Shown: positions 26,042 through 35,667 of the stretch, piece after piece | Layout: every line of letters begins with the position of its first letter | Position numbering within the stretch: the first letter of the stretch is position 1 | DNA from: Streptococcus iniae | GTDB lineage: Bacteria; Bacillota; Bacilli; Lactobacillales; Streptococcaceae | Reading direction: 5' to 3' | Assembly (NCBI RefSeq): GCF_030732225.1 | Contig: NZ_CP132230.1 | Span: 710,001-774,000 of the forward strand | Length of the DNA: 64,000 nt | Made by a program: the position numbers and the translations under genes | Notes under the pieces: generated by a model | Told to the model about the DNA's origin: nothing | Databases searched by the model: none | Seen by the model: the letters and a program-made list of their open reading frames with translations, nothing else

Positions 26042-27538
26042 TTATTTATGATAAAGTTTATTTTGTTGATAAACAGGATCGAAAGTCACATTCACGCCTA
26101 ATTTCCGCAGAACATTTTTGTCTTCGTCTGTAAGGGTCACTGTTGAATGGGCTTCGCTGCCATTTAGTTTTCCAAGTTCTTTCATGGCTAAGTCAGCTTC
26201 AGGACTATTCATTGCAGTAATAGCTAGCGCAATCAGAATCTCGTTAGAGTGTAAACGCGGGTTTTGACTGCCCAAATGCTCAACCTTAAGACCTTGGATA
26301 GGTTTAACATATTCTGGTTCAATTAAGTGAGTTTGTTTATCAATATGAGCTAATTTTTTAATGGCATTGATAACCACTGCAGCAGTTGGACCAAACAATT
26401 CTGATGTTTTTCCAGTTACGATTTGGCCATCTGGTAATTCTAGGGCAAGTGCAGGTGCGCCTGTTTTTTCAGCTTTTTCACGAGCCACAACCGTTACTTT
26501 TCGGTCTTCTGGACTCACACCAATATCATTCATTAAAAGTTCAATTTTCTTAACAGCAGAAGCTGAGACACGTTCAGCCTTAAAATCAACCAAAGTTTGG
26601 TAGTATCGTCTAATAATTTCTTGTTTTGAAGCTTCAATGGCTGCTTTTTCATCAACAATAGAGTAGCCCACCATATTAACCCCCATATCCGTTGGTGAGG
26701 CATATGGTGATTGTTTTAAGATGCGTTCAAAAGTACGATTTAAAACGGGGAACACTTCAATATCACGGTTGTAGTTAACAGCAGTTTTACCATAAGTTTC
26801 CAAGTGGAAAGGGTCAATCATGTTAACATCGTCCAAGTCAGCAGTTGCAGCTTCATAGGCAAGGTTAACAGGGTGGTGCAGTGGTAGATTCCATACGGGG
26901 AAGGTTTCAAATTTAGCATAACCAGATGTGATACCATTGATTTGGTCATGGTAAATTTGTGACATGCAAGTCGCAAGTTTACCAGAACCAGGTCCAGGGG
27001 CAGTTACCACAATTAAATTTCGACTTGTTTTGATGTAATCATTTTTCCCCATACCTTCTGCTGAAATGATATGATTGATATCAGTTGGATAGCCCTTAAT
27101 TGGGTAGTGGAGGTAAGAAGCAATATCGTTTTTATCTAATTGCTTGCGGAAAAGGTCGGCTGCAGCTTGGTTATTGTATTGTGTGATAACCACTGAACCA
27201 ACATAGATATCTAAAGCATTGAAAGTATCAATTAAACGAAAAACTTCTTGATCGTAGGAAATACCAAGGTCCCCACGTGCTTTAGAGTGTTCAATATTAT
27301 TAGCGTTAATGGTAATGACAATTTCAACTTGATCTTTGAGTTCTTTTAATAATTTGATTTTATTATCAGGTTCATAACCAGGAAGCACACGGGCAGCGTG
27401 GTAATCTTCCAACATTTTGCCTCCAAATTCCATATAGAGTTTGCCATCAAATTGACTAATACGCTCTAGAATATGGTCACGTTGTAATGTTAAATATTTT
27501 TCAGAATCAAATGCTTTTTGTGTCATGTCTTTTTTCAC
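26042..27538 (-). CDS. DUF1846 (UPF0371) family protein
   Basis: The 498-residue cytosolic protein matches the DUF1846 family along its full length: [20 protein letters not shown] near the N-terminus, [17 protein letters not shown] (a phosphate-binding-like loop), and [15 protein letters not shown]. The family is common in streptococci and clostridia and has no settled biochemical role; a nucleotide-binding function is suggested by the glycine-rich loop. It is a single gene, with the leader-RNA promoter of the MFS gene pointing away from its 5' side. Confidence 0.88.
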   Translation of the reverse strand: MKKDMTQKAFDSEKYLTLQRDHILERISQFDGKLYMEFGGKMLEDYHAARVLPGYEPDNKIKLLKELKDQVEIVITINANNIEHSKARGDLGISYDQEVFRLIDTFNALDIYVGSVVITQYNNQAAADLFRKQLDKNDIASYLHYPIKGYPTDINHIISAEGMGKNDYIKTSRNLIVVTAPGPGSGKLATCMSQIYHDQINGITSGYAKFETFPVWNLPLHHPVNLAYEAATADLDDVNMIDPFHLETYGKTAVNYNRDIEVFPVLNRTFERILKQSPYASPTDMGVNMVGYSIVDEKAAIEASKQEIIRRYYQTLVDFKAERVSASAVKKIELLMNDIGVSPEDRKVTVVAREKAEKTGAPALALELPDGQIVTGKTSELFGPTAAVVINAIKKLAHIDKQTHLIEPEYVKPIQGLKVEHLGSQNPRLHSNEILIALAITAMNSPEADLAMKELGKLNGSEAHSTVTLTDEDKNVLRKLGVNVTFDPVYQQNKLYHK

Positions 27539-27621
27539 CTCTGATAAGCATTATACCAAAGATGTAGAGTCTTGTGAAAGGTTTTAAGTAAAATAAGATG
27601 AATTTCTAGTTCAAATTGTTC

Positions 27622-27650
27622 TTGACAATCTCAAGCAGGTATTTTATACT
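27622..27650 (+). promoter_or_regulatory. promoter of the MFS leader RNA
   Basis: A near-consensus promoter, TTGACA (27622-27627), 17 bp, TATACT (27645-27650), lies about 190 bp before the MFS start codon, far enough to give a long 5' leader. Confidence 0.8.
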
Positions 27651-27656
27651 AGGTAC

Positions 27657-27782
27657 AATTAAATACTGCTTTAAACATGTCCCGTGAGTCATGAAAGTCC
27701 TTAAAGAAGAGATACCCTAGGTAGACTCTCATTTTTTGCAGACCTGAACTGACTCCGTGACCATGTGCCGGAGTCTTTTTTG
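27657..27782 (+). ncRNA. candidate attenuating leader RNA upstream of the MFS gene
   Basis: A transcript from the promoter above would fold a hairpin at 27709-27730 (GAGAUACC with GGUA/UCUC and a 3-nt bulge). It would end at a terminator: GACTCCG 27751-27757, CGGAGTC 27769-27775, then seven T. The 5' segment CGTGAGTCA (27683-27691) can pair with TGACTCCG (27750-27757), the terminator's own 5' arm, with one bulged base, giving a mutually exclusive antiterminator. I do not recognise a known riboswitch or T-box; it could also be an independent sRNA. Confidence 0.6.
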
Positions 27783-27843
27783 GCCTTAAAGGGTGTTCAA
27801 TTAATTAAGGTAGTCAGAGAGCTACTATTAAAAGGAGAGACTT

Positions 27844-29064
27844 ATGTCAAACATGTCTTTAGACAAGAACAACCGTCGTGCTCTTGTCAGTGCAATTGTC
27901 GCTTCCGGAACGGATGATTTGAATGTTATGTTCTTGGCATTTTCCATGTCATCTATTATCACTGAATTGGGCATAACAGGAGCTCAAGGTGGATGGATCG
28001 CAACCATTACAAACTTAGGAATGTTACTTGGAGGCTTGGTTTTTGGTCTTTTGGCTGATAGGCACCATAAGTTCACTGTTTTTAAGTGGACAATTGTAGT
28101 ATTCTCGTTAGCAACGGGCTTGATTTACTTTACCAAATCTTTGGAATATTTGTATTTGATGCGTTTTATTGCTGGAATAGGAGTTGGTGGTGAATATGGT
28201 GTTGCTATTGCTATAATGGCTGGGATTGTTCCTTCTGAAAAAATGGGTCGCATTTCCTCTCTTAATGGCATAGCAGGACAAATTGGCTCCATCAGTTCAG
28301 CCTTACTGGCAGGATGGTTAGCTCCAACCCTAGGTTGGAAAGGGCTCTTCTTATTTGGATTAGCCCCAATCTTATTGGTTATTTGGATGAGTCTTTTTAT
28401 TGATGATAGCAAGATTTGGGATCATGGTGTCTTAGATGGTGATGAGACAAGCCAGCCTGTCAAAATAAGTCAACTCTTTAAAACGCCAGCGCTGACAGCA
28501 CAAACTTTAGCCCTTATGGTGATGACAACTGTTCAAATTGCTGGTTATTTCGGTATGATGAACTGGTTGCCAACAATTATTCAAACCAGTTTAAACATTT
28601 CAGTAAAAGATTCATCACTGTGGATGGTATCCACCATCTTAGGGATGTGTCTGGGAATGTTAACTTTTGGTCAAATCTTAGACAAATTTGGGCCAAGGTT
28701 AGTTTACTCAGTTTTCCTTCTTTCATCATCAGTTTGTGTTTACCTCTTTCAATTTGCCAATTCAATGCCTAGCATGTTAATTGGTGGAGCGATTGTTGGC
28801 TTCTTTGTAAATGGTATGTTTGCTGGTTATGGAGCTATGATTACACGCCTTTATCCACACCATATTAGGGCAACGGCAAATAATCTTATTTTAAATGTCG
28901 GACGAGCAGTGGGTGGTTTTTCATCAGTAATTATTGGCAAAATATTGGATATATCTGGAATTCCCATGGTAATGCTTTTTCTTGCCTCACTCTACCTCAT
29001 CAGTTTTATAGCTATGCTAACTATCAAAAGCTTGTCATCACAGTATTATCAAAAATTACAATAA
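27844..29064 (+). CDS. major facilitator superfamily transporter
   Basis: The 406-residue protein has 12 predicted TM helices. It has the MFS loop 2-3 motif (GLLADRHHKFTVFKW), the TM5 region GIGVGGEYGVAIAIMAG, and a related loop 8-9 motif (GQILDKFGPRLVY). The GGEYG sequence is like the acid:proton symporter and sugar-acid branches, so an organic anion is a reasonable guess, but the substrate is unknown. Expression is probably set by the terminated leader upstream. GGAGAG precedes the ATG. A GNAT gene follows after 18 bp and is likely co-transcribed. Confidence 0.85.
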   Translation: MSNMSLDKNNRRALVSAIVASGTDDLNVMFLAFSMSSIITELGITGAQGGWIATITNLGMLLGGLVFGLLADRHHKFTVFKWTIVVFSLATGLIYFTKSLEYLYLMRFIAGIGVGGEYGVAIAIMAGIVPSEKMGRISSLNGIAGQIGSISSALLAGWLAPTLGWKGLFLFGLAPILLVIWMSLFIDDSKIWDHGVLDGDETSQPVKISQLFKTPALTAQTLALMVMTTVQIAGYFGMMNWLPTIIQTSLNISVKDSSLWMVSTILGMCLGMLTFGQILDKFGPRLVYSVFLLSSSVCVYLFQFANSMPSMLIGGAIVGFFVNGMFAGYGAMITRLYPHHIRATANNLILNVGRAVGGFSSVIIGKILDISGIPMVMLFLASLYLISFIAMLTIKSLSSQYYQKLQ

Positions 29065-29082
29065 GCAAAAAAGGACAATCAA

Positions 29083-29589
29083 ATGACTGATAGATGTGTT
29101 CGTGCTAGTATTAGTCAAATGGAAGAAAAATGGAATACAGAAATTGCTAACCATCCTAATAATCCTAATTGGATCAATTGGAAGGCAGAATTTATTGAGG
29201 CACAAGTTAATGGCGAGCCTTGTTATTATTACGGTATTTTAAATGGTAAGATTATAACAGAAGCTACTGCAGCTTTTAGCCCTAAAGGAATTCAAAATGC
29301 TGATGGACTTATTTCAAATCATAGGGCTTATGTAATGGCCTTTCGAACAGTGGCAGAAGAAGAAGGCAAGGGCTATTTTTCACAACTTTTTCAATTTATC
29401 TTATCTGATTTGAAAAAGCGAGGTTATCAAGAAGTCACTCTTGGTGTTGAGCCAAGAGAAAAACGAAACAATGCCATATATAAAAAATGGGGTTTCAACA
29501 AACACATTAAAACAGCAATTGAGTATTATGGAAATGACTTAAAAAATGGTGTTGAGGTCAATTATTATTTGAAAGGAATAGAAAGTTGA
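29083..29589 (+). CDS. GNAT-family N-acetyltransferase
   Basis: The 168-residue protein has a GNAT core: AYVMAFRTVAEEEGKGYFSQ (about 86-105) supplies the acetyl-CoA binding loop (E-E-G-K-G) and NNAIYKKWGFNKH the C-terminal alpha4 region. Start and operon position (18 bp after the MFS gene, ending in a strong terminator) suggest a two-gene transcript under the leader RNA. The acceptor is unknown; acetylation of the transported compound is possible but speculative. Confidence 0.78.
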   Translation: MTDRCVRASISQMEEKWNTEIANHPNNPNWINWKAEFIEAQVNGEPCYYYGILNGKIITEATAAFSPKGIQNADGLISNHRAYVMAFRTVAEEEGKGYFSQLFQFILSDLKKRGYQEVTLGVEPREKRNNAIYKKWGFNKHIKTAIEYYGNDLKNGVEVNYYLKGIES

Positions 29590-29627
29590 TGACAGAATAA
29601 CAGGACTGTCTCACTAACAAAATCACC

Positions 29628-29658
29628 AAAAAGTCCTTAGTGTAAACTGAGGACTTTT
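29628..29658. terminator. bidirectional terminator, GNAT and thioesterase genes
   Basis: AAAAGTCCTTAGT (29629-29641) pairs with ACTGAGGACTTTT (29646-29658) with one G-T pair, between convergent genes. The right arm overlaps the stop codon of the minus-strand gene. Confidence 0.85.
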
Positions 29659-30019
29659 AAAGGTTATTCATAAATCTTTCTTTTATGACTTTGACACGTC
29701 TATGACTAGCTTTACCTATAAGTTCATGATTAACATAGGCTTCTAAAAGGAAGTCATATTTTCGACCTTCCTCTTTGAATTCTGTGATAATAACTGTTAC
29801 CTTTTCTCCAATTTTTGAAGCTTTGCAGTGCTCAAGCGACATCTCAACACCAACAGTTGTTGCACAATCCTCATTAATAGTTTCTTGAGCAAAGTGATAA
29901 GCTGTATTTTCCATAAAACATATCAGAGCTGGTGAAGCAAGGACCTGTAACTCTCCTGACCCCATTTCCTTGGCAGAATGTTTAGATTCTGTATCAAATA
30001 GTTGTGAATACTGTTGCAT
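29657..30019 (-). CDS. FlK-like hotdog thioesterase family protein
   Basis: The protein of 120 residues is a hotdog-fold protein related to fluoroacetyl-CoA thioesterase-like enzymes: VLASPALICFMENTAYHFAQE, then TTVGVEMSLEHCKASKIGEKV, and a late HRRVKVIKERF. ATG at 30019 is chosen because AAAGGAG lies at proper spacing before it; the longer frame to 30052 starts inside the -10-like TATAAT. It probably hydrolyses a small acyl-CoA. It is single-gene and convergent with the GNAT gene. Confidence 0.75.
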   Translation of the reverse strand: MQQYSQLFDTESKHSAKEMGSGELQVLASPALICFMENTAYHFAQETINEDCATTVGVEMSLEHCKASKIGEKVTVIITEFKEEGRKYDFLLEAYVNHELIGKASHRRVKVIKERFMNNL

Positions 30020-30132
30020 ATCAAATCTCCTTTTGCAACTATTATAATACATAAGATTATTCCAGTCATGAAGGAAGCGTGATTTATGCTATACTAAACT
30101 AAAGAGAAATAGATAAGTATCAGGAGTAAGGG

Positions 30133-30861
30133 ATGCGTTTAGATAAATTTTTAGTGGATGCTGGAGTAGGTAGTCGTAGTCAGGTTAAAGAACTTTTGAA
30201 GAAAAAGAAAATCACTGTTAATGGCAAAGTTATCACTTCTGCAAAAGAACAAATTAAGGAAAAGGAAGATCATGTGGTCTACAAAGACCAAACAATTATG
30301 TATGAGGATTTTCTTTATTATATGCTCAATAAACCAGCAGGAGTCATCTCAGCTACTGAAGATAAAGAGCATCAAACAGTAGTAGACCTACTAGATCAAA
30401 GAGCAGTCCAAAAGAAAGTTTTTCCAGTTGGTCGTCTTGATAAAGATACCCATGGTTTATTGCTTTTGACAAATAATGGTGGTCTTGCTCATGAGCTTTT
30501 ATCTCCTAAAAAACATGTGGATAAGGTTTATATAGCTAAAGTTTCTGGGATAATGACATCAAAAGACCAAGAAGCATTCGCTAATGGTATAGAGTTATCA
30601 GACCATCATTGTCTTCCAGCAAAGTTAGAGATATTAAGTTCTAACAGTGATCAACACGTTTCTGAGGTGAAAATTACTATCAAAGAAGGGAAATTTCACC
30701 AAATCAAACGAATGGTAAAAGCCTGTGGAAAAGAAGTCACAGACTTACAGCGGCTTAGCATGGGACCAGTGACCTTGGACCCTAAACTTGCTTTAGGGCA
30801 TTTTAGACGATTAACAGAAGATGAAGTCGCAGCCTTATGCCAAAATCAAGCAAAAAACTGA
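30133..30861 (+). CDS. rsuA: 16S rRNA pseudouridine synthase (RsuA family)
   Basis: The 242-residue enzyme has an N-terminal S4 RNA-binding domain (MRLDKFLVDAGVGSRSQVKE) and a RsuA/RluB-type catalytic domain. Its signature VGRLDKDTHGLLLLTNNG holds the catalytic aspartate, and FHQIKRMVKACG is the late motif. It isomerises a uridine in ribosomal RNA, by family U516 of 16S rRNA. In streptococci more than one RsuA-like gene may exist, so the exact target is not certain. A terminator follows immediately. Confidence 0.88.
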   Translation: MRLDKFLVDAGVGSRSQVKELLKKKKITVNGKVITSAKEQIKEKEDHVVYKDQTIMYEDFLYYMLNKPAGVISATEDKEHQTVVDLLDQRAVQKKVFPVGRLDKDTHGLLLLTNNGGLAHELLSPKKHVDKVYIAKVSGIMTSKDQEAFANGIELSDHHCLPAKLEILSSNSDQHVSEVKITIKEGKFHQIKRMVKACGKEVTDLQRLSMGPVTLDPKLALGHFRRLTEDEVAALCQNQAKN

Positions 30862-30884
30862 GAACTTAAATTCTCAGTTTTTTA
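30853..30884 (+). terminator. terminator between rsuA and corA
   Basis: AAAACTGAGAA pairs with TTCTCAGTTTT around CTTAAA, flanked by A and T runs, so it can serve both convergent genes. Confidence 0.88.
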
Positions 30885-31799
30885 GAGCCATTTTTTTAAT
30901 TTGACAAATAAAATGGAAGAAATAAAGAGGGTTATGGCAAAGCCAATTACAAAAGGATAACCCCAAACACTATTAAGTTCAGGCATATACTTAAAATTCA
31001 TACCATACCAGCCAACTAAGATGGTTAAGGGCATGCAAGAAGTGGTTACGATGGTTAAAGTTGCCATAATCTTATTTTGTTTCATTTCCAGTTGAGATTT
31101 GGACAACTCTCTGATTTGAATAATGGTTTCTCTCAAGGTTAAAACAGTTGACTCTAAACGAGAAACTCTCTGGGAAAACAAGTGGAAAAAACGCAATTGA
31201 TCCTCTTGAAAAAAATTATTATCATTCTCATAAAATTCTTGAGAAAGATCAATCAACTGCCCATAGTGTAGGTTGAGCTTAGTTAATTTCCGACGCAGTT
31301 GGTTTAAAGAAGGGTCACTTTGAAAAGCCTTACCATTTAAAATATCCTCCTCAAGTTGATCCAAAACTTTATCGTAGGATTCTAACAATTCTAAATCACC
31401 TTTTATTAAATACTCTAAAAAATCATATAAAAAACGTTCTAGACTAGGATGTTTCCACTTTTTGGTTTTTTGGATAGCTTTAACAATATGCCCGGCGTCA
31501 TTATGCTGATCAATGAAAATGATGCCTCTTTGATCTAAAACAAATGAAAAATCACTGGCTTCGCCTAAGAGATCGTCTTTCTTAGGAATTTTAAAAGTCC
31601 CGGTGAGAGAATCCAAATTCACTTCGGCCTTTGTTGAACTGGCATGATGAACATTAAAATCGATATCAATGCCCATTCCAAAATCATGCTGTAAGGCTAA
31701 CCATTCTTCAGGATTTAAGACCGCAACAAAAGGCTCTTTATTTTTTAGGCAATGGTCAAAAGTAGTTGGTGTTAATTTTTCGGATAGTTGATAATACAT
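30882..31799 (-). CDS. corA: CorA-family magnesium transporter
   Basis: The 305-residue protein has a cytosolic alpha/beta and long-helix domain (about 1-240). Two C-terminal TM helices follow, with the diagnostic YGMNFKYMPELN after TM1 (G-M-N motif) and a basic tail VKLKKWL. The family forms pentameric channels for Mg2+, sometimes Co2+ or Zn2+. Single gene, convergent with rsuA. The length is slightly below E. coli CorA (316) and usual for Gram-positive members. Confidence 0.87.
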   Translation of the reverse strand: MYYQLSEKLTPTTFDHCLKNKEPFVAVLNPEEWLALQHDFGMGIDIDFNVHHASSTKAEVNLDSLTGTFKIPKKDDLLGEASDFSFVLDQRGIIFIDQHNDAGHIVKAIQKTKKWKHPSLERFLYDFLEYLIKGDLELLESYDKVLDQLEEDILNGKAFQSDPSLNQLRRKLTKLNLHYGQLIDLSQEFYENDNNFFQEDQLRFFHLFSQRVSRLESTVLTLRETIIQIRELSKSQLEMKQNKIMATLTIVTTSCMPLTILVGWYGMNFKYMPELNSVWGYPFVIGFAITLFISSILFVKLKKWL

Positions 31800-31908
31800 A
31801 GGCTCATTATAATATAAAATAGTCAGAAAGTGTAATAAATAGTCAATGATTGAAGTAATACTTCAAAAAAATGAAACAAGTGAAGAAATTGATGAGGAGA
31901 AAGCATAT

Positions 31909-33642
31909 TTAGGTTTGAGCATTTTGCATGTTAAAGTAAACACCTTTTAAAGCCATCAATTGATCATGATTTCCTTGTTCAACAATGCCGCCATTAACCA
32001 TGACTAAAATTAAATCGGCTGTTTTAATAGTTGAGAGGCGATGGGCGATGATAAAACTTGTTTTATCTGCCATTAGTTTGTTAAAAGCCTTCTGAATAAG
32101 AAGTTCAGTCCGGGTATCAATGGATGAAGTGGCTTCGTCTAAGATAAGGATTGAAGGATCTTTTAGGAATACTCTTGCAATGGTTAATAATTGTCGCTGT
32201 CCTTGTGAAAGATTGCTGCCACCATCAGTAAGAACAGTATCATAGCCATCGGGCAACTGCTTGATAAAGAAGTCTGCTTTAGCCGCTTTAGCCGCTTTGA
32301 TAACTTCTTGTCTAGTGGCTTTTGGTTTTCCGTAAGCAATATTATCATGAATGCTTGCTTCTTTTAACCAAGTTTCCTGAAGAACCATCCCTATACCCTC
32401 TCTTAAACTTGCGCGTCTATAACTTGTAATTGGGTGACCATCAAGTAATATACTTCCGGATTGAGGGTCATAAAAACCTAGTAAGAGGTTTATAAGTGTG
32501 GACTTACCAGCACCAGTTGGTCCAACAATGGCCACTTTAGAGCCTGCAGGAACAGAAATGTTAACATCAGTCATTAATGGCTGATCAGCCTGGTAAGAAA
32601 AACTTAGGGCTTTAAAAGCCATATCACCTTTTAAGTCTGTCCAATCAACGTCATTTTGTCCTGTCTCACTTAAATCAGACTTTTCTAAAATATCATAAAG
32701 TCGATCCCCACAAGCTAAGGCACTTTGTAATTCTGCTAAAACAGAAGAAATGTCATTAAAAGGTTTAGTATATTGAGTGATATAGTTAAGGAAGGTAACT
32801 AAGGTACCAATGCTGAGCTGTCCTGACATAATACGCCAAGCTCCAACTCCAGTTAGGAGGGCATAAATGAGGGCGTTAACAAAACGCGTTGACGGGTTAA
32901 CAGTTGAACTGTAGAAAGTTGCTGCTTGTGACGCATTAGCATAGGATTGGTTAGAAGTTTTAAAGTGATGAAGAGCTTGCTCTTGGGCATTAAAAGCTTG
33001 AATGAGACTCTCTTGAGCAATGTACTCTTCAATCAATTGTGTCTGTTGCCCACGGGTCCTTGTTTGTTGGCCAAAATAGGTATAAGAGCGGCTAGAAATT
33101 GCACCAGCAAGCACAAGTGATAGTGGTGTTAGAATCAATACTAGCCCCATCATGACTAAATTAATCCTAGCCATACTTAGCAATGTCAAAAAAATGGTCA
33201 AGAGGCCAAGTAGAAACTGGTTAAAACTTAAAAGTAAACCATTTGCCAGTTGCTCACAATCTGTTGTAACACGACTAACCAAATCTCCAATTGAAATGCA
33301 ATTTAAATCGGATATGGACAAGTGATGAATTTTTTGAAAAACACGAAGCCGTAAATCAGCGATATATCTGTATACCAATCGATTATAAAGTATGGGATTA
33401 ATCCATTGAATCAAACTATTGATACTTATGATAATGAACATGGTCCAAAGAAGTCGAATGAGACTCTTATCAATGCCGGATTCCAAAAGGAGATTGATAG
33501 CTCTTCCAATTAAAATAGGGAGATAAACAGTCAGGATAACTTGTGCTAGAGTCAAGAGACTAGATGCTAATAATAAGTGAGGAAATGCCAATAAATCCTT
33601 AATCATCTGCTTATGACTGTGATTATCTTTAAGTTTCATCAA
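31909..33642 (-). CDS. ABC exporter, fused TMD-NBD, second subunit
   Basis: The 577-residue half-transporter has six TM helices (about 1-310) and an ATPase domain: Walker A VGPTGAGKST, Q-loop VLQETWLKE, signature NLSQGQRQLLTIAR (degenerate LSQGQ in place of LSGGQ), Walker B ILILDEATSSID and H in IAHRLSTIK. It overlaps the upstream ABC gene by 14 bp, a layout typical of heterodimeric multidrug exporters of the LmrCD/PatAB/YheHI type. The catalytic Glu after Walker B is intact here (DEATSS), so this is probably the active-site donor. Substrate unknown. Confidence 0.86.
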   Translation of the reverse strand: MMKLKDNHSHKQMIKDLLAFPHLLLASSLLTLAQVILTVYLPILIGRAINLLLESGIDKSLIRLLWTMFIIISINSLIQWINPILYNRLVYRYIADLRLRVFQKIHHLSISDLNCISIGDLVSRVTTDCEQLANGLLLSFNQFLLGLLTIFLTLLSMARINLVMMGLVLILTPLSLVLAGAISSRSYTYFGQQTRTRGQQTQLIEEYIAQESLIQAFNAQEQALHHFKTSNQSYANASQAATFYSSTVNPSTRFVNALIYALLTGVGAWRIMSGQLSIGTLVTFLNYITQYTKPFNDISSVLAELQSALACGDRLYDILEKSDLSETGQNDVDWTDLKGDMAFKALSFSYQADQPLMTDVNISVPAGSKVAIVGPTGAGKSTLINLLLGFYDPQSGSILLDGHPITSYRRASLREGIGMVLQETWLKEASIHDNIAYGKPKATRQEVIKAAKAAKADFFIKQLPDGYDTVLTDGGSNLSQGQRQLLTIARVFLKDPSILILDEATSSIDTRTELLIQKAFNKLMADKTSFIIAHRLSTIKTADLILVMVNGGIVEQGNHDQLMALKGVYFNMQNAQT

Positions 33643-35365
33643 GTCCTCCTTTCTGAGACAAGTAGATTTCTTTATAGGTGGGACACTTTACGAGTAAGTC
33701 TTTGTGTTTACCAAAACCAACTTGTTTTCCTTGGTCTAGAACTAAAATATAATCTAAATTTTCTAAACTACGTGTTCTTTGAGAAACAAGAATAAGATTG
33801 GTGTCTCTTAAATTTTTAATTTCATTTAAAAGCTTACTTTCTGTTAGATAGTCAAGTGCTGATGTTGCATCATCTAATAGTAAAAATGCTTTCTTTGTCA
33901 CCAATGCCCTTGCAATTGTTAGCCGTTGGCTTTGCCCTCCTGAAAAATTGCGGCCAAAGGCTTGCACTTCTTGATGTAAACCTAAGTTATCTTCTTTGAT
34001 AAAGTCTTTTGCACGTGCCATGCCAATAGCATTCCAAAGAGTTTCATCAGTTAGGTCCTTGTTTTGTCCTAAAGTCAGATTACTACGGACAGTCCCTTTG
34101 AACAGTTCAGCTTTTTGAGGAACAACAGCTATCCAAGACCGCCATTGCCTAATAGACTTTGGAGAAGTAGCTTCTTGATAAATGGCAAGTTCTTCTTTAG
34201 GTCTTGTGTATAGTCCTTGAATTAATTGAAGAAGGGTTGATTTTCCAGAGCCGGTGCCACCAATAATGCCAAGACTTTCTCCTTTTTTGATTGAAAAAGT
34301 TAAATCACATAGCGCAGGCTCAGAAGAATTAGGATATGTAAAATAAAGATGATTGACATTGAGAACCAAATCAGATGTGATTGGGTGATGTGGCTCTAAA
34401 GGGGCATCGATATCTTCAGAACGTTCATCAAAAATGGTTTGGACACGGCGTGCTGCAATAATAGCTTGGTTGAGGTTGCTGACTAAAAGTGTCACCTTCA
34501 GTAATTCTCCCAAAATTTGCAATAGGTAATTAATGAGTGCAATAAGAAGTCCCTGACTAAGAAAGCCCTCTTGAATCTGTAAGTGGCCATGCCAAATAAC
34601 GAGAACTAAGCTAGCATTAACAAGAAAATAAGTCACCGGTGGCACTAAACTGGATAAATAGCCCGCTTCTTGTTGACGTTTATAATAGAATTGATTTTCC
34701 TCTTTAAAGTGATTTTGCTCAGCCAGAGATTGGCCAAAGGCGCGAATAACTCTTATCCCAAGAATATTTTCCCTTGTTAGAGCAACCAGTCGATCCATTT
34801 GACGTTTTACATGTAGATAAAGAGGATTTAGAAAATAAGTGAGTACTGCAACAAATAGAAATAAGGATAGTACTAATCCCAAAAAAATCAAAGTAATTGG
34901 GGGGCTTATCCGGTATGCCATGATAATAGCACCCAAAACAATAATTGGAGCCCGTAAAAAGAGGCGCAAAAAGAGATTGATACCATTTTGTATTTGGAAA
35001 CAATCAGAAGAAAGCCTTGTGATTAAACTAGAGGTTGTTAGGCGGTCTCTAGTTTCTTTTGGGAGTGATAAAACTTTAGCAAAAAGTGCCTCCGTTAAAT
35101 CCTTGGTATAACCAATTGCAGCTTTAGATGAAAAAAATTGCGCTGAAATAGCAACCACAACTCCTAAAATGGCAAAAACAAAAAGTAAAGCAATCATAGC
35201 ATACAATTGCGTTTTAGCTCCTCTAGGTAAAATCTGATCGACAATCATAGCAATAATCATAGGCACTAAAAGTTCAAAAATAGCCTCCAAGAGTTTAAAA
35301 GTAGGGCCTAGAATGGTTTCTTTTAGATAGGGTTTGAAATAAGAGGTTAAAGGTTTCATAAGCAC
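33629..35365 (-). CDS. ABC exporter, fused TMD-NBD, first subunit
   Basis: The 578-residue protein has six TM helices and an ATPase with Walker A IGGTGSGKST, signature NFSGGQSQRLTIAR and Walker B LLLDDATSALD. The Walker B carries Asp where the catalytic Glu normally follows (DDATS), and the switch position reads LVSQRTRS, with Q where His is usual. These are the hallmarks of the degenerate site of heterodimeric exporters, consistent with pairing to the overlapping next gene. It is translated first in the pair. Confidence 0.86.
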   Translation of the reverse strand: MLMKPLTSYFKPYLKETILGPTFKLLEAIFELLVPMIIAMIVDQILPRGAKTQLYAMIALLFVFAILGVVVAISAQFFSSKAAIGYTKDLTEALFAKVLSLPKETRDRLTTSSLITRLSSDCFQIQNGINLFLRLFLRAPIIVLGAIIMAYRISPPITLIFLGLVLSLFLFVAVLTYFLNPLYLHVKRQMDRLVALTRENILGIRVIRAFGQSLAEQNHFKEENQFYYKRQQEAGYLSSLVPPVTYFLVNASLVLVIWHGHLQIQEGFLSQGLLIALINYLLQILGELLKVTLLVSNLNQAIIAARRVQTIFDERSEDIDAPLEPHHPITSDLVLNVNHLYFTYPNSSEPALCDLTFSIKKGESLGIIGGTGSGKSTLLQLIQGLYTRPKEELAIYQEATSPKSIRQWRSWIAVVPQKAELFKGTVRSNLTLGQNKDLTDETLWNAIGMARAKDFIKEDNLGLHQEVQAFGRNFSGGQSQRLTIARALVTKKAFLLLDDATSALDYLTESKLLNEIKNLRDTNLILVSQRTRSLENLDYILVLDQGKQVGFGKHKDLLVKCPTYKEIYLSQKGGLDET

Positions 35366-35667
35366 TTTCTATTGGAATGGTTAAAGAGAAATGATGAGAT
35401 GACTTTTATAAAAAATAACCGTGCAGCTGGAAGCAGACGGCTACTATTGATTACTTGTTTGCACTGGTAGTTAGGATTTAACGATCTTGAAAGTAATAAC
35501 TGAATTTGCTACTTCATTTTAGCAAAAAAGGATGTGTCTTTCAAGAATTTGGTAAAACTAAGAAGTAGTGAAAGTCCATATTTATGAAGGTTTTAATAGC
35601 AAGTTAGGAAAAGAAAAAAGATTTGATGCTCATTTCGAGTTCAAATCTTTTACATCTCTTTGATGAT
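35366..35667. other. gap: pepS terminator and exporter promoter region
   Basis: This 302-bp gap holds the upstream region of the exporter pair and, at 35617-35650, a hairpin (AAAGATTTGA with TCAAATCTTT, loop 13 nt) flanked by A and T runs that should terminate pepS. No open frame was supported. Confidence 0.55.

Noticed and set aside
27657..27782. Known riboswitch, T-box or PyrR site in the MFS leader
   Set aside because: The conserved T-box GGGTGG element and the usual purine, THF, preQ1, lysine and fluoride cores were not recognisable by eye; an Rfam scan would decide.
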